Source: a virus
DNA: 29,342 nucleotides
IMG/VR virus record: IMGVR_UViG_3300027734_000242
Coordinates: 1 to 29,342 of that record
Reading direction: 5' to 3' (one strand)
Shown: positions 7,733 through 16,188 of the stretch, in pieces
How the letters are laid out: each line of letters starts with the position of its first letter
How positions within the stretch are numbered: the stretch's first letter is position 1
Translations under genes and position numbers: made by a program
Notes under the pieces: generated by a model
Told to the model about the DNA's origin: nothing
The model's input: the letters and a program-made list of their open reading frames with translations, nothing else
Database searches by the model: none

Positions 7733-10700
7733 ATGGCACGCAGAGTATTATACGAAAACAGTACAAACCCGAATTATTCTTTTAATCCGGTAACTAAAAC
7801 ACTTATTATTCCGCATTATTATCCCGCGGAAAGATTTGTGTTGATTACGAATATCACCGCTGGTAATAAAGTAATTTATAATTTCTCTGATACTGTATTA
7901 ACTGCCACGATTACTCCAGGATCTCCAAGTTCTACGCAAACAACAATTGTTTTCGCATATAATACAGGATCAATGTCAGCAACCGATAAACTTTCGATAT
8001 TGGTTGATGAAGTTAACGAGTATATTACACCATCAGAAACATTGGTTGATCCTGTTGGCAAACTACGCACATCTACTCCGCAATCTCTAATCGATACTGA
8101 CTTTGAATACGGTTTACAGCCTACCAAGTGGGAAACTTTAAATCTACTTAATAATCGTGCCACATATTACTCCGATGCAAAACAACCATTAGTGGTTTCA
8201 GATATTACAACAACAGCAGGATCAAAAACTGGTGTTATAACATTCACACATTTGTTGGGATCAGGAACAATTTCTAATACCGGTTCATCAATAACTGGCA
8301 GTTCAACAACATTCTTAAATCAAATTATTCCGGGTTATGCGTTATACAATTCATCGAATGTTTTTGTTGGCTTAGTTTCAACTGTTGCAAATAACACATC
8401 GTTACAATTACAAGCAAACGCAAACGTAACACTTTCAGGTGCAACATTTTATTATGCACCAACACAAATACCTGAGGCAGGAACTCCTATTCAGATTCAA
8501 GATTCGTTCAATGATTATTTTAACGGTCTATACATTGCAGATTCTAGAACAAATGCAAACGTATCGTATACAGGAACTTCTGTTGCAAATGCAACTGAAT
8601 CTATTTTCAACTCTGCGATTACTCAAGTGTTTTCTGGTGGATACTATACCGGCGCAAAATATAATATATCTTCGATAACATATTCGGGTAATTTAGTAAC
8701 ATTTACAACAACTGAACCACATGGATTAAATATTGGTTCTGATATTTACTGTTACGGTTTAACAGCATCATCTAATGCTCCAAATGGAAATTGGACAGTT
8801 GTAACAGTAACATCACAAACAGTTTTCGCTGTGAGAGTAACATCAATACCAACAGGATCAATTACAGTTAGTGGTATAACAAATGCTGGTGTATACGCAA
8901 GACCATATGGTATTACCGCACACAGGCCATTCGACGGCGGAACATCATTATCATGTGGTACTGGAGCACAAGGAAATGCATTAATTCGTCAGACAAGACG
9001 TTACTTCCGTTATCAATCAGGTAAAGGAATTCAATGGTCTACAGGTACAATTTTACGTCCAAATATTATTGTTGACCAAATCGCATCTTCTACTTACACA
9101 ATTACAGTAACAACAAAAACTGCACACAATTTGTTTCCAGGTGTTGTTGTCACAATTGGTGGTGCGACAGATTCAGCATATAATGGAACATTTACAGTTC
9201 TTGATACTCCTACAAATTATACATTCACAGTTTTAGCTGCAACATTACCAGCATCGACACAAGCATCAGGCAATTTCATATTAAGTGTTACAAATTGGAA
9301 CGGTGCAACTGCAAGAATAGGATTGTTTACTGCAACAAACGGAATGTTTTTTGAATATGATGGGCAAACATTATATGCTGTGCGTAGAAGTTCGACAACA
9401 CAATTGTCAGGATATGTAAACGTCACAAATGGTTCATCTACAGTTACAGGTGCAACAGTTAATGGTGTATCGACACTATTTTCAAGACAATTAATACCTG
9501 GTCAATTCATTGCAATTCGAGGTCTTCCTTATCGTATTATGAGTATTGCTAGTGATACATCGATGCAGATTTCTCCTCCATATCGTGGTATTACACTTTC
9601 CGGTAAGAGTGTTGCAGTTGTTTCAGAATTAATCGAAACAAGAATTCCACAGTCTTCGTGGAATCTTGATAGAATGGACGGCACAGGTCCTAGTGGATAC
9701 AATTTAGATTTGTCAAAAATTCAGATGTTCTATATTGATTATTCTTGGTATGGTGCAGGTGCAGCCAGATTCGGTTTCAAAGACCAACACGGACAAGTTA
9801 TCTATTGCCACAGATTCATTCATAATAATCAGTTAACAGAAGCGTTCTTGCGTTCCGGTAACTTGCCTGCAAGATATGAAGTTAATACATATGTACCAGA
9901 AACACAATTAACTTCTTCTGATACTGGTTTAGATTTTATTAATGTGGTCAGTACAACTGGATTTCCAAATACAGGAACTTTATTAATCCGAGATCCTGCT
10001 AACTATGAACATGTTAATTATACAGGTAAAACCTCTACAACATTTACTGGATTAACAAGAGGTAAAGCTGGTAATACAGATCCAGGATTTATTTGCACTT
10101 CTAATACAGGCAACACCTTCATTACAACAACATCGCCAGTTGCGAATTTACAAATTAATCAAAGAATTACATCAAATGTTATTCCTACAGGTACATTCAT
10201 TACTTCGATTATTACAGGCTCGCCAAGTAATACAATTCGTTTAAGTCGTGCTGCCACGGCAACGGCAACTGTAACTATGAACGTGGATCCGATGGGTTCG
10301 ACAACATCAACACATACATATTCTGCAACCGCACCAATTACAATCGCATTAGCAGCACCAGAATTTGTACCTACAATATCGCATTGGGGTTCTTCAGTTA
10401 TTATGGATGGCCGTTACGATGATGATAAGTCGTTTGTGTTCTCAACACCATCAACATCATCATTGACAATTGCTCCTGGTGTAACAAATGCAGTTTTATC
10501 TTTACGTCTTGCACCATCAGTTGATTCTGGTGTTGTAGGACTACTCGGACAACGTGAAGTTATTAATACTATGCAGTTAACGCTTCGTCAAATGGACGTT
10601 TTCACCAATGGTAACTTTTTGGTTAGATTGGTGTTGAATGGCATTGTTGATCCCGGTGATACTTGGCAAACTGCTGGTGCGCCAAGTCTTTCACAAGTGT

Positions 10701-10978
10701 GTTATCATCCAACAGGGCGATCAGTTCGTGGTGGAGATTTAATTTATGCGTTCTTCGTTAATAACGGTGGTTCTGGTACTGTATACTCTGCAACACAACA
10801 GGACTTAAACCTTGTTCGAGACTTAGGTAATTCTATAAATGGTGGCGGAACAACAAACTCGGCAGGATCACAAGTATTCCCTGATGGTCCTGACGTTGTT
10901 ACAATTGTTGTCACTAGTTTGAATGCGGCCGCACAACAGATTTTCTCAAGACTTTCTTGGACTGAGGCACAGGCGTAA
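7733..10978 (+). CDS. Large virion structural protein, 1081 aa
   Basis: A GGAG ribosome binding site precedes the ATG. The protein begins ARRVLYENSTNPNYSFNPV and has landmarks RTSTPQSLIDTDFEYGLQ (near 120-140), a central repeated beta segment (SITYSGNLVTFTTTEPHGLN and a second 'TVTTKTAHNLFPG' copy), and a conserved distal block FYIDYSWYGAGAARFGFKDQ. I recognise the style as a large conserved structural protein of T4-like phages of aquatic bacteria, probably baseplate or fibre-base associated, at the map position where T4 has genes 9-12. No T4 gene number can be assigned. The 'PHGLN/AHNLF' segments look like an internally duplicated beta domain. Confidence 0.75.
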   Translation: MARRVLYENSTNPNYSFNPVTKTLIIPHYYPAERFVLITNITAGNKVIYNFSDTVLTATITPGSPSSTQTTIVFAYNTGSMSATDKLSILVDEVNEYITPSETLVDPVGKLRTSTPQSLIDTDFEYGLQPTKWETLNLLNNRATYYSDAKQPLVVSDITTTAGSKTGVITFTHLLGSGTISNTGSSITGSSTTFLNQIIPGYALYNSSNVFVGLVSTVANNTSLQLQANANVTLSGATFYYAPTQIPEAGTPIQIQDSFNDYFNGLYIADSRTNANVSYTGTSVANATESIFNSAITQVFSGGYYTGAKYNISSITYSGNLVTFTTTEPHGLNIGSDIYCYGLTASSNAPNGNWTVVTVTSQTVFAVRVTSIPTGSITVSGITNAGVYARPYGITAHRPFDGGTSLSCGTGAQGNALIRQTRRYFRYQSGKGIQWSTGTILRPNIIVDQIASSTYTITVTTKTAHNLFPGVVVTIGGATDSAYNGTFTVLDTPTNYTFTVLAATLPASTQASGNFILSVTNWNGATARIGLFTATNGMFFEYDGQTLYAVRRSSTTQLSGYVNVTNGSSTVTGATVNGVSTLFSRQLIPGQFIAIRGLPYRIMSIASDTSMQISPPYRGITLSGKSVAVVSELIETRIPQSSWNLDRMDGTGPSGYNLDLSKIQMFYIDYSWYGAGAARFGFKDQHGQVIYCHRFIHNNQLTEAFLRSGNLPARYEVNTYVPETQLTSSDTGLDFINVVSTTGFPNTGTLLIRDPANYEHVNYTGKTSTTFTGLTRGKAGNTDPGFICTSNTGNTFITTTSPVANLQINQRITSNVIPTGTFITSIITGSPSNTIRLSRAATATATVTMNVDPMGSTTSTHTYSATAPITIALAAPEFVPTISHWGSSVIMDGRYDDDKSFVFSTPSTSSLTIAPGVTNAVLSLRLAPSVDSGVVGLLGQREVINTMQLTLRQMDVFTNGNFLVRLVLNGIVDPGDTWQTAGAPSLSQVCYHPTGRSVRGGDLIYAFFVNNGGSGTVYSATQQDLNLVRDLGNSINGGGTTNSAGSQVFPDGPDVVTIVVTSLNAAAQQIFSRLSWTEAQA

Positions 10979-10986
10979 TATAAAAA

Positions 10987-11313
10987 ATGATCACACCAAT
11001 CGTAACTGATGCGGTAGTAATAGGCAGTTCCAAAAATCCAGGACAATTTAATTTAAATGGTGATGGAACTGTCTCAAATATACTCAATGTAAATACATTA
11101 GCCGTAAATGGAAAAGTTGGTATCAATAGTGCGAATGGTACAATAAATTATGGTGTCGCTGGTCAAGTATTAACTTCAAGTGGCGCAAATGCTGCTCCCA
11201 TTTGGTCTAATATTACTGGAGGAACTGGAGGAAGTTCTACTGGTGCAGCTACTAGTTCAAGTGGAGTTTCAACAGGCAAAACAATCGCAATGGCAATTGT
11301 GTTTGGAGGATAA
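10987..11313 (+). CDS. Small fibre-module protein 'MITPIVTDA', copy A
   Basis: 108 aa. The first 70 residues (MITPIVTDAVVIGSSKNPGQ, then NVNTLAVNGKVGINSANGTI, then GQVLTSSGANAAPIW) are closely matched by the 129-aa protein at 19520. The C-terminus is a Ser/Gly/Thr-rich linker ending in a hydrophobic IAMAIVFGG. Its phrasing is typical of collar or fibre segments ('YGxxGQVLTSxGANxxPxW'). It opens fibre module A. The exact role is unknown; a connector between fibre shaft and tip proteins is inferred from context. Confidence 0.65.
   Translation: MITPIVTDAVVIGSSKNPGQFNLNGDGTVSNILNVNTLAVNGKVGINSANGTINYGVAGQVLTSSGANAAPIWSNITGGTGGSSTGAATSSSGVSTGKTIAMAIVFGG
11105..11139 (+). repeat. 35-bp exact direct repeat, left copy
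   Basis: These 35 bases, inside the copy A small fibre gene, recur without mismatch at 19638-19672 inside its paralogue, 8533 bases downstream in the same orientation. Flanking bases diverge but remain similar. Confidence 0.92.
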
Positions 11314-11316
11314 TTA

Positions 11317-11682
11317 ATGGCCGCACCAAATATTGTTAACGTAGCAACAATTACAGCTAAGTCTGTTGGAAGAGCCGTAACAACAAGTTTTGCTACTATA
11401 CTAACTAATTTAGCAGGTTCTGGTAAAGTATTGAAAATTAATTCATTTATTATATCTAATATTACAACTTCTACTAGTGCAGATATTTCTGCTCGGGTTT
11501 ATAAATCTGGAGTAACAACAGCATATTATATTGCTTTTACGATCACAGTTCCTGGTAGTTCTACGCTTGTATTAATTTCTAAAGATACAAGCATATACTT
11601 AGAGGAGGGTGATTACATTGAATTTTTATCTAGTAGCAATAGTACATTAAGTGGTTTTTGTAGTTATGAGGAGATAAGTTAA
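11317..11682 (+). CDS. Small beta-rich virion protein, copy A
   Basis: 121 aa, strong GGAGGA ribosome binding site. The sequence alternates beta strands, with GSGKVLKINSFIISNIT, then VPGSSTLVLISKDTSIYLEE and GDYIEFLSS. The paralogue at 19920 has IKLNSIIVSGTSSS, IPPKATLVVLSKDTGVYLGT and a similar end. The family looks like small jelly-roll proteins found next to phage fibres. No enzyme motif is visible. The stop overlaps the start of the next gene (TAATG). Confidence 0.62.
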   Translation: MAAPNIVNVATITAKSVGRAVTTSFATILTNLAGSGKVLKINSFIISNITTSTSADISARVYKSGVTTAYYIAFTITVPGSSTLVLISKDTSIYLEEGDYIEFLSSSNSTLSGFCSYEEIS

Positions 11683-12260
11683 TGTCTGGCAGTACGTTTA
11701 TTGAAAACAATAGTATGATAGGCTTAGACAGGACTAGTAATAAAGTAACAGACAAAGTTTTTAGTACAGAAACGTCACGAATAGTTAAAGGAAAAACTTT
11801 AACTGTTCCCGGTGCTCCAACACCGTATTATGTTCCCGGTGCCCTCGGTTTTCCTAATACTTTTTTTAGAGAAAGTTCTATTGGTACAACAGGTTATTAT
11901 TATCTGTACTATAGTCCTCCAATTAGTAATGGAGGAAGTCCAATAACCTCATATAATTATCAAATATTACATTATAGAGATTCATCAGTATTACTTTCTG
12001 GATCTTTTGGTGTTAATAACTACTATTTTTTTAGCCTTGATGTTGGATATTCATTGATTGCTACTATAACTGCAACAAATGCAATTGGAACTGGTCCAGC
12101 ATTTATAACCAACCCAATTTGTGGTGTAGGCGGTCAATATTTGCCAGGCACAGGTATATATTGTAGTGGTTGCAATACTCAATATATACAGAATAATGGA
12201 AACTGTGATTATTATGTGTATAATGTTTATGCCGATGGTTTTTGTTGCTCCGCCCCTTAA
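11682..12260 (+). CDS. Fibre tip-like protein with fibronectin III-like domain and Cys-rich end
   Basis: 192 aa, start overlaps the previous stop and is preceded by GAGGAG. An N-terminal motif NNSMIGLD matches the starts of three other tip proteins here (17945, 20273, 21343). Residues about 70-145 fit a fibronectin type III strand pattern (PPISNGGSPITSYNYQI, then YSLIATITATNAIGTGPAFI). The last 50 residues hold six cysteines (PIC, YCSGC, GNC, FCC), suggesting disulfides or a metal site in a receptor-binding tip. It holds the tip-1 position of module A, right before the enzyme cassette. Function is inferred from context. Confidence 0.6.
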   Translation: MSGSTFIENNSMIGLDRTSNKVTDKVFSTETSRIVKGKTLTVPGAPTPYYVPGALGFPNTFFRESSIGTTGYYYLYYSPPISNGGSPITSYNYQILHYRDSSVLLSGSFGVNNYYFFSLDVGYSLIATITATNAIGTGPAFITNPICGVGGQYLPGTGIYCSGCNTQYIQNNGNCDYYVYNVYADGFCCSAP

Positions 12261-12275
12261 TAGCGAAGAATATAA

Positions 12276-13745
12276 ATGAAATATTATACACACCCATATC
12301 TATTAGCAAATTATCCTAAAATGGTTGAATTTAGGCGCGCCATCAAACTAAATGTATTTACTAAAAAAGATTTATATTCGGTAGACAGAATGGGCATTAT
12401 AGGTAATGATCCAAACATTATAGTTATCCAACCTGTATTAAACTATGATTCTTCGCGCAAATATGATTTTGATATCCTAATAGAAAGCAGAGCAAAAGAA
12501 TTAATTGAATTAAGCAATACAAGAAACATACCAATTTATTTAATGTGGAGTGGTGGAATAGATAGCACTAGTGTCTATTGCGCTATAAAAAAACATTTAA
12601 CAGATAATAAAAAATTAGTTATATTATGTAATAAAAATTCAATTAAAGAATATCCTGAATTATATAACGAAATGATATCAGAACATGAAATTATTGACCT
12701 GGGTATTGTCGAATTTGGATTAACTATTAACAAATTGGCAAACATCGACAGTATATTTGTTACGGGTGAACTAGGTGATCAACTTTTTATGTCTAGACCT
12801 CCTAGAAAAAAAAGTAGTTTAACATCAATTGATTGGATCAACGATCCTTGGGAAGCAGTACTGGACCCAAATGCATCACAATATCATAGTGTTGTTGATG
12901 AATATGTTAAAAATTTTCCCATTCCAATTATTACAGCAAGAGATTTTGGCAGAAGTATAAAATTTAACTTAGAATATCAGCGCGCTCAACTTAGAATGAG
13001 TTTATTTTATAAAAATTTAGTATTAAATAAAAATTTATTTCATTTTTATGATACTATAGATTTTAATTATTATTCTTTAAGTTTATCTTTAGATGAATTG
13101 GGTATTGATTATAGGACTCATACAATCAAGTTACCTCTTAAACAATTAATTTTGGACTATACTGTTGACCAACACTATTATGAAAATAAACCTAAAGTTA
13201 AAAGAATTATGGCATTAAATCCAATTCAAATAACAAATACTATAGATGAAAATTGGAATAAATCATTAATTACCTTATCGTACACACCAAACTCAAATAA
13301 TGAATATATAGTAGATCAACCAGCAATCTATCACTATCAAGATGCATCTAAAAGTCAAGAGTTGGACTTTAATACAGGAATAGTTGATTGGAAAATGTAT
13401 CGTTTTGATGAAAGAAAATATATAAATTTTACAACAGAAGAAATAATAAAAGAGAATAATTATATTGTTGTCTGTGGTTTTGCGGAGAATAAACCAAAAA
13501 CATTAGAAAACTTTTTTATAATTGCCGGAACATTTTCTGAGTATAATATAAAGTCTGATAATATTAGTATATTGGTTTTACAGAAATTATTTTTATCCAA
13601 AACAGTAAAATTAATTGGCAACCACTTTCAAGGAGAATATGATCAAGTTATTAAAAAAGAATTTGAACAACAAATTAGTATAATAGATTGCAATGAATAT
13701 GAAGTGATTGATCCGAAAAATTATAATTTTACAAATTGGAGGTAA
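12276..13745 (+). CDS. Asparagine synthetase-like PP-loop ATP pyrophosphatase
   Basis: 489 aa. The signature PP-loop is MWSGGIDSTSV (SGGIDST at 92-98), which binds ATP pyrophosphate in adenylating amidotransferases, and GELGDQLF (164-171) matches the GDELF region of AsnB-type synthetases. The N-terminal class II glutaminase domain of true AsnB (Cys2) is absent; the first 80 residues are unrelated. A class I glutamine amidotransferase is encoded in the same cassette (16931) and could supply ammonia. The last 110 residues are unrecognised. It could activate a carboxylate for amide formation; the substrate is unknown. First gene of the cassette; the upstream sequence has only a weak ribosome binding site (gcgaagaa). 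Confidence 0.75.
   Translation: MKYYTHPYLLANYPKMVEFRRAIKLNVFTKKDLYSVDRMGIIGNDPNIIVIQPVLNYDSSRKYDFDILIESRAKELIELSNTRNIPIYLMWSGGIDSTSVYCAIKKHLTDNKKLVILCNKNSIKEYPELYNEMISEHEIIDLGIVEFGLTINKLANIDSIFVTGELGDQLFMSRPPRKKSSLTSIDWINDPWEAVLDPNASQYHSVVDEYVKNFPIPIITARDFGRSIKFNLEYQRAQLRMSLFYKNLVLNKNLFHFYDTIDFNYYSLSLSLDELGIDYRTHTIKLPLKQLILDYTVDQHYYENKPKVKRIMALNPIQITNTIDENWNKSLITLSYTPNSNNEYIVDQPAIYHYQDASKSQELDFNTGIVDWKMYRFDERKYINFTTEEIIKENNYIVVCGFAENKPKTLENFFIIAGTFSEYNIKSDNISILVLQKLFLSKTVKLIGNHFQGEYDQVIKKEFEQQISIIDCNEYEVIDPKNYNFTNWR
13738..13742 (+). promoter_or_regulatory. Ribosome binding site GGAGG that fixes the start of the binding-protein gene
   Basis: GGAGG lies inside the last codons of the PP-loop gene, 5 bases before ATG 13748. 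It favours that ATG over the in-frame TTG at 13736, since the TTG codon overlaps the GGAGG site itself. Confidence 0.75.
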
Positions 13746-13747
13746 CG

Positions 13748-14701
13748 ATGTTTAAAAAATTATTACTATTATTGACAATATTTTGTACTCAAGCATATGC
13801 TTGGGAACCAACTAAATCAATTAATGTTATGATTGGTTTTGCTCCAGGATCAGGAAATGAAATTAGTTTTCGTGGAGTCAGTAGTATATTAGAAAAAAAT
13901 AATCCAAAAGTTAAATTTATTATTGAAAATAAACCTGGTGCAGATGGTTTAATTGCAATAAATGACTTTATGAAAAAACCTGCTGATGGTTATCATGTTT
14001 ATATTCCAAGTCATCAAGGTATATGGCTAACAGGTGAATTTTTCTATAAAAATCTTGTAAATTTTACAGTAAACGATTTTGAATACGTGGTTACTATTGC
14101 AAAAAGTCCACTAGCCGTTATTGCGTATGGTGAAAGTTCAGTTAATACTGTTCCTGATTTACTACAAAGAATTAAAACTACAAATAAACCTATAACATTT
14201 GCTGCTGGTAGTGGTTCACATAGACTTGCTTTTGAATATATGAAAAGCAAAGTTGAAATGAGTGATTTGGTTAAAACTGTAGGTTATAAAGGACCAGCAC
14301 AAGCAGCACAAGATGTTGCTGGCGGTCATGTAGAATTTGGTATTATACCAATTGCGGTAGCAGCACCATTGCTTTCAAGTGGAAAAATTAAAATCTTAGG
14401 TTTATGTAGTGAAAAAACTTTATCTAATATTGATGCACCACTAATGAATAAATGGATTCCAGGCATGAATGTTTATGCTGCTTGGGGCATTGTATTACCT
14501 AAAGACACACCGTCAGAAATAGTCAACTGGTATGTTGACAACTTTGCAAATGTAATAAGATCATCTGAAAGTAAAAAGTTTTTTGATCAAAACTATATGT
14601 TTACTGATGAACGCGAACTGGCACCGATTGGATTTAAAAATAATATAGTAAAATTAAGAGAACAATGGATTCCAATTTTGCAAAATTTAAAGATTGAATA
14701 A
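13748..14701 (+). CDS. Tripartite tricarboxylate transporter (TctC/Bug)-type periplasmic binding protein
   Basis: 317 aa from the ATG chosen by the GGAGG site. Residues 1-18 form a clear Sec signal peptide (FKKLLLLLTIF, cleavage after AYA). The mature part follows the Bug/TctC pattern: W-E-P-T-K-S-I-N-V start, GFAPGSGNE (30-38), IENKPGADGLIAINDF, KPADGYHV, TFAAGSGS, GYKGPAQAAQDVAGGHVEFG, LGLCSEK, and WGIVLPKDTPSEIV. The fold binds carboxylates or related small molecules in the periplasm and feeds TctAB membrane proteins. No TctA or TctB is encoded here, so it would need host partners or act as a sensor or scavenger. At the position usually 'GGxTD' it has GSGNE, so ligand preference may differ. 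This is unusual cargo for a T4-like phage. Confidence 0.88.
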   Translation: MFKKLLLLLTIFCTQAYAWEPTKSINVMIGFAPGSGNEISFRGVSSILEKNNPKVKFIIENKPGADGLIAINDFMKKPADGYHVYIPSHQGIWLTGEFFYKNLVNFTVNDFEYVVTIAKSPLAVIAYGESSVNTVPDLLQRIKTTNKPITFAAGSGSHRLAFEYMKSKVEMSDLVKTVGYKGPAQAAQDVAGGHVEFGIIPIAVAAPLLSSGKIKILGLCSEKTLSNIDAPLMNKWIPGMNVYAAWGIVLPKDTPSEIVNWYVDNFANVIRSSESKKFFDQNYMFTDERELAPIGFKNNIVKLREQWIPILQNLKIE

Positions 14702-14704
14702 CGC

Positions 14705-14860
14705 ATGTTCATTAAATTTATCAAGACTATATACAATAAAATCAAACAATTTTGGCATTGGTCAAATAATTTTGAAGATGATTATTCTTTTGCACTAAGG
14801 ATGGAACGTGAATATGAAAGTATGCGATTACACAGAAAGCAATCAAGAGTTACTAAATAA
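14705..14860 (+). CDS. Small basic protein, 51 aa, unknown
   Basis: An open frame begins 3 bases after the binding-protein stop: MFIKFIKTIYNKIKQFWHWS followed by an acidic then strongly basic tail ending SRVTK. The N-terminus could form a basic amphipathic helix. It fills the only gap in the cassette and overlaps the next gene by 47 bases in another frame. No good ribosome binding site is visible, and I do not recognise the family. It is reported because the gap would otherwise be empty in a compact genome. Confidence 0.42.
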   Translation: MFIKFIKTIYNKIKQFWHWSNNFEDDYSFALRMEREYESMRLHRKQSRVTK

Positions 14861-15368
14861 TTATTTTTCAAATCATTGGACATCCCGTGGAGTAGCGGGT
14901 ATTTCATCACCAAAAACTATAGCAACTTTAATTAAAGAAGACGAATGGTTGTTGGATGTAGGTTGTGGAACTAATCCATTTAAACGGTTACTTAAAAATG
15001 TTATAGGCATAGATCCTGCATTTAACGAAGCAGATTATAAATGCACTATAGAAGAATATGAACCCGATAGACTATTTGATGTTGCCACGTGTTTAGGTAG
15101 TATAAATTTTGGTACCGAAGATATCATCGAAAGACAAATTGATAAGGTTGTTAGTTGTTTGAAACCACAATCTAGAATATATTGGAGATTAAATCCTGGA
15201 AGATTTGATCACAATAGTACAGAATGTTTAAAAGTTCCTTTTTATCCATGGACATTTGAACAGTTAAATGTATATGCAAATAAACATAATTTTATTCAAG
15301 TCGCTCAGGCTATGGACGAACACGTTGTGAGGCCAAGATTATATGCAGAATGGTATAGAACTTCCTAA
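14814..15368 (+). CDS. Class I SAM-dependent methyltransferase
   Basis: 184 aa from ATG 14814; a GTG at 14808 would add two residues. AAGGATGGA lies upstream. Motif I is LLDVGCGTNPF (about 46-56), followed by NVIGIDPAF (motif II acidic region), LFDVATCLGSINFG (motif IV region) and YWRLNPGRFDH. It resembles small standalone methyltransferases that act on sugars or small molecules. Its 3' end overlaps the sulfotransferase-like gene by 26 bases, so the two are probably translationally coupled. The substrate is unknown. Confidence 0.75.
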   Translation: MKVCDYTESNQELLNNYFSNHWTSRGVAGISSPKTIATLIKEDEWLLDVGCGTNPFKRLLKNVIGIDPAFNEADYKCTIEEYEPDRLFDVATCLGSINFGTEDIIERQIDKVVSCLKPQSRIYWRLNPGRFDHNSTECLKVPFYPWTFEQLNVYANKHNFIQVAQAMDEHVVRPRLYAEWYRTS

Positions 15369-15960
15369 AAGAATATTTTTCACAGGCGCACCAGGTAGCC
15401 GTTGGAGTGGTATAGCACAAACTATCGAGAATCTTAGCGGATTCAATACTAGTGATCGTAATGATAACAGAGTGCATTACAGAAAAGGTATTGGTAGAGG
15501 AGGCAATATTGGTAAAATGCATGGACACAATGGATCATATTTTGGCCACGAAATGGAATTTGAGGCCATATTAGATGCAGATTACTTAGATCAAGCATGG
15601 AGTAATTTGAGTGGTACACGGATAATAAAAAGTCATGAATGGGCTTATAAAATAGAAGAAATAAAAAATAAGTTTCCTGATGATTGGATTATGTTAGTTT
15701 ATAGACCAGACATGGTTAGTTATTCTTGGTGGCATGAACTCGGTGGATTTAAAATTTCATATCCCAAATATACTTGGTATAAAGATAGTCCTACTATGTT
15801 AGGTGAGATAATTAAAATCAATTCACATATATTAGAGTCTGCTTATAAATACAATTTGACATGGAATTATTTAACAGAAGATTGGATTCAAGATAATTTT
15901 GGTCAGACTACAGAAATAATAACCAAAAGTTCAGACGTTCTAGTTACAATATTAAAATAA
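15343..15960 (+). CDS. Sulfotransferase-like protein
   Basis: 205 aa. The N-terminal IFFTGAPGSRWSGIAQ (residues 11-26) is a P-loop-like 5'-phosphosulfate binding loop, and MLVYRPDMVSYSWWHELGGF fits the 3'-phosphate motif with Arg and Ser. PAPS-dependent sulfotransferases share this arrangement, and related short versions occur in aquatic T4-like phages. It would transfer sulfate from PAPS to a glycan or small molecule. A P-loop kinase of another type is the alternative. Starts inside the methyltransferase gene. Confidence 0.65.
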   Translation: MQNGIELPKRIFFTGAPGSRWSGIAQTIENLSGFNTSDRNDNRVHYRKGIGRGGNIGKMHGHNGSYFGHEMEFEAILDADYLDQAWSNLSGTRIIKSHEWAYKIEEIKNKFPDDWIMLVYRPDMVSYSWWHELGGFKISYPKYTWYKDSPTMLGEIIKINSHILESAYKYNLTWNYLTEDWIQDNFGQTTEIITKSSDVLVTILK

Positions 15961-15963
15961 ATA
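15956..15963 (+). promoter_or_regulatory. Possible late promoter AATAAATA
   Basis: AATAAATA, one base from TATAAATA, overlaps the sulfotransferase-like stop and precedes ATG 15978, with AAAGAGAAATA as ribosome binding region. In such AT-rich DNA it may be chance. Confidence 0.35.
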
Positions 15964-15977
15964 TTCAAAGAGAAATA

Positions 15978-16178
15978 ATGATTTCATCATTTTTAGTTGA
16001 TAAAAAAACGTATTACAGTAGACTGCAAATTTGTACATCATGTGATAAATTTGAAAAAGTTTTGCATAGATGTTCTGAGTGTGGTTGTATTATGCCATTG
16101 AAGGCTAAAATTGCAAATTCTACTTGTCCATTAAATAAATGGCAACAAGTAGATAACAGTTTAATAAAAGATCAATAA
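15978..16178 (+). CDS. Small Cys-rich zinc-ribbon-like protein
   Basis: 66 aa with a Cys pattern of CTSC, then CSECGC, then TCP ending in NKW. The spacing and the C-terminal 'K..IANSTCPLNKW' match a small DUF6171-like family frequent in phages and proposed to bind zinc. Function is unknown. It sits between the sulfotransferase-like and ferritin-like genes and could be an accessory or regulatory protein. Confidence 0.65.
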   Translation: MISSFLVDKKTYYSRLQICTSCDKFEKVLHRCSECGCIMPLKAKIANSTCPLNKWQQVDNSLIKDQ

Positions 16179-16188
16179 GGAATAGACA

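Noticed and set aside
12271-12278. TATAAATG at 12271 and again at 17940
   Set aside because: The octamer contains the start codon of the next gene, so a transcript would begin downstream of it. They have only seven of eight consensus bases.
10924-12341. NotI-like GCGGCCGC (10924) and AscI-like GGCGCGCC (12334) in AT-rich DNA
   Set aside because: Both lie within intact reading frames with normal codons and no vector context.
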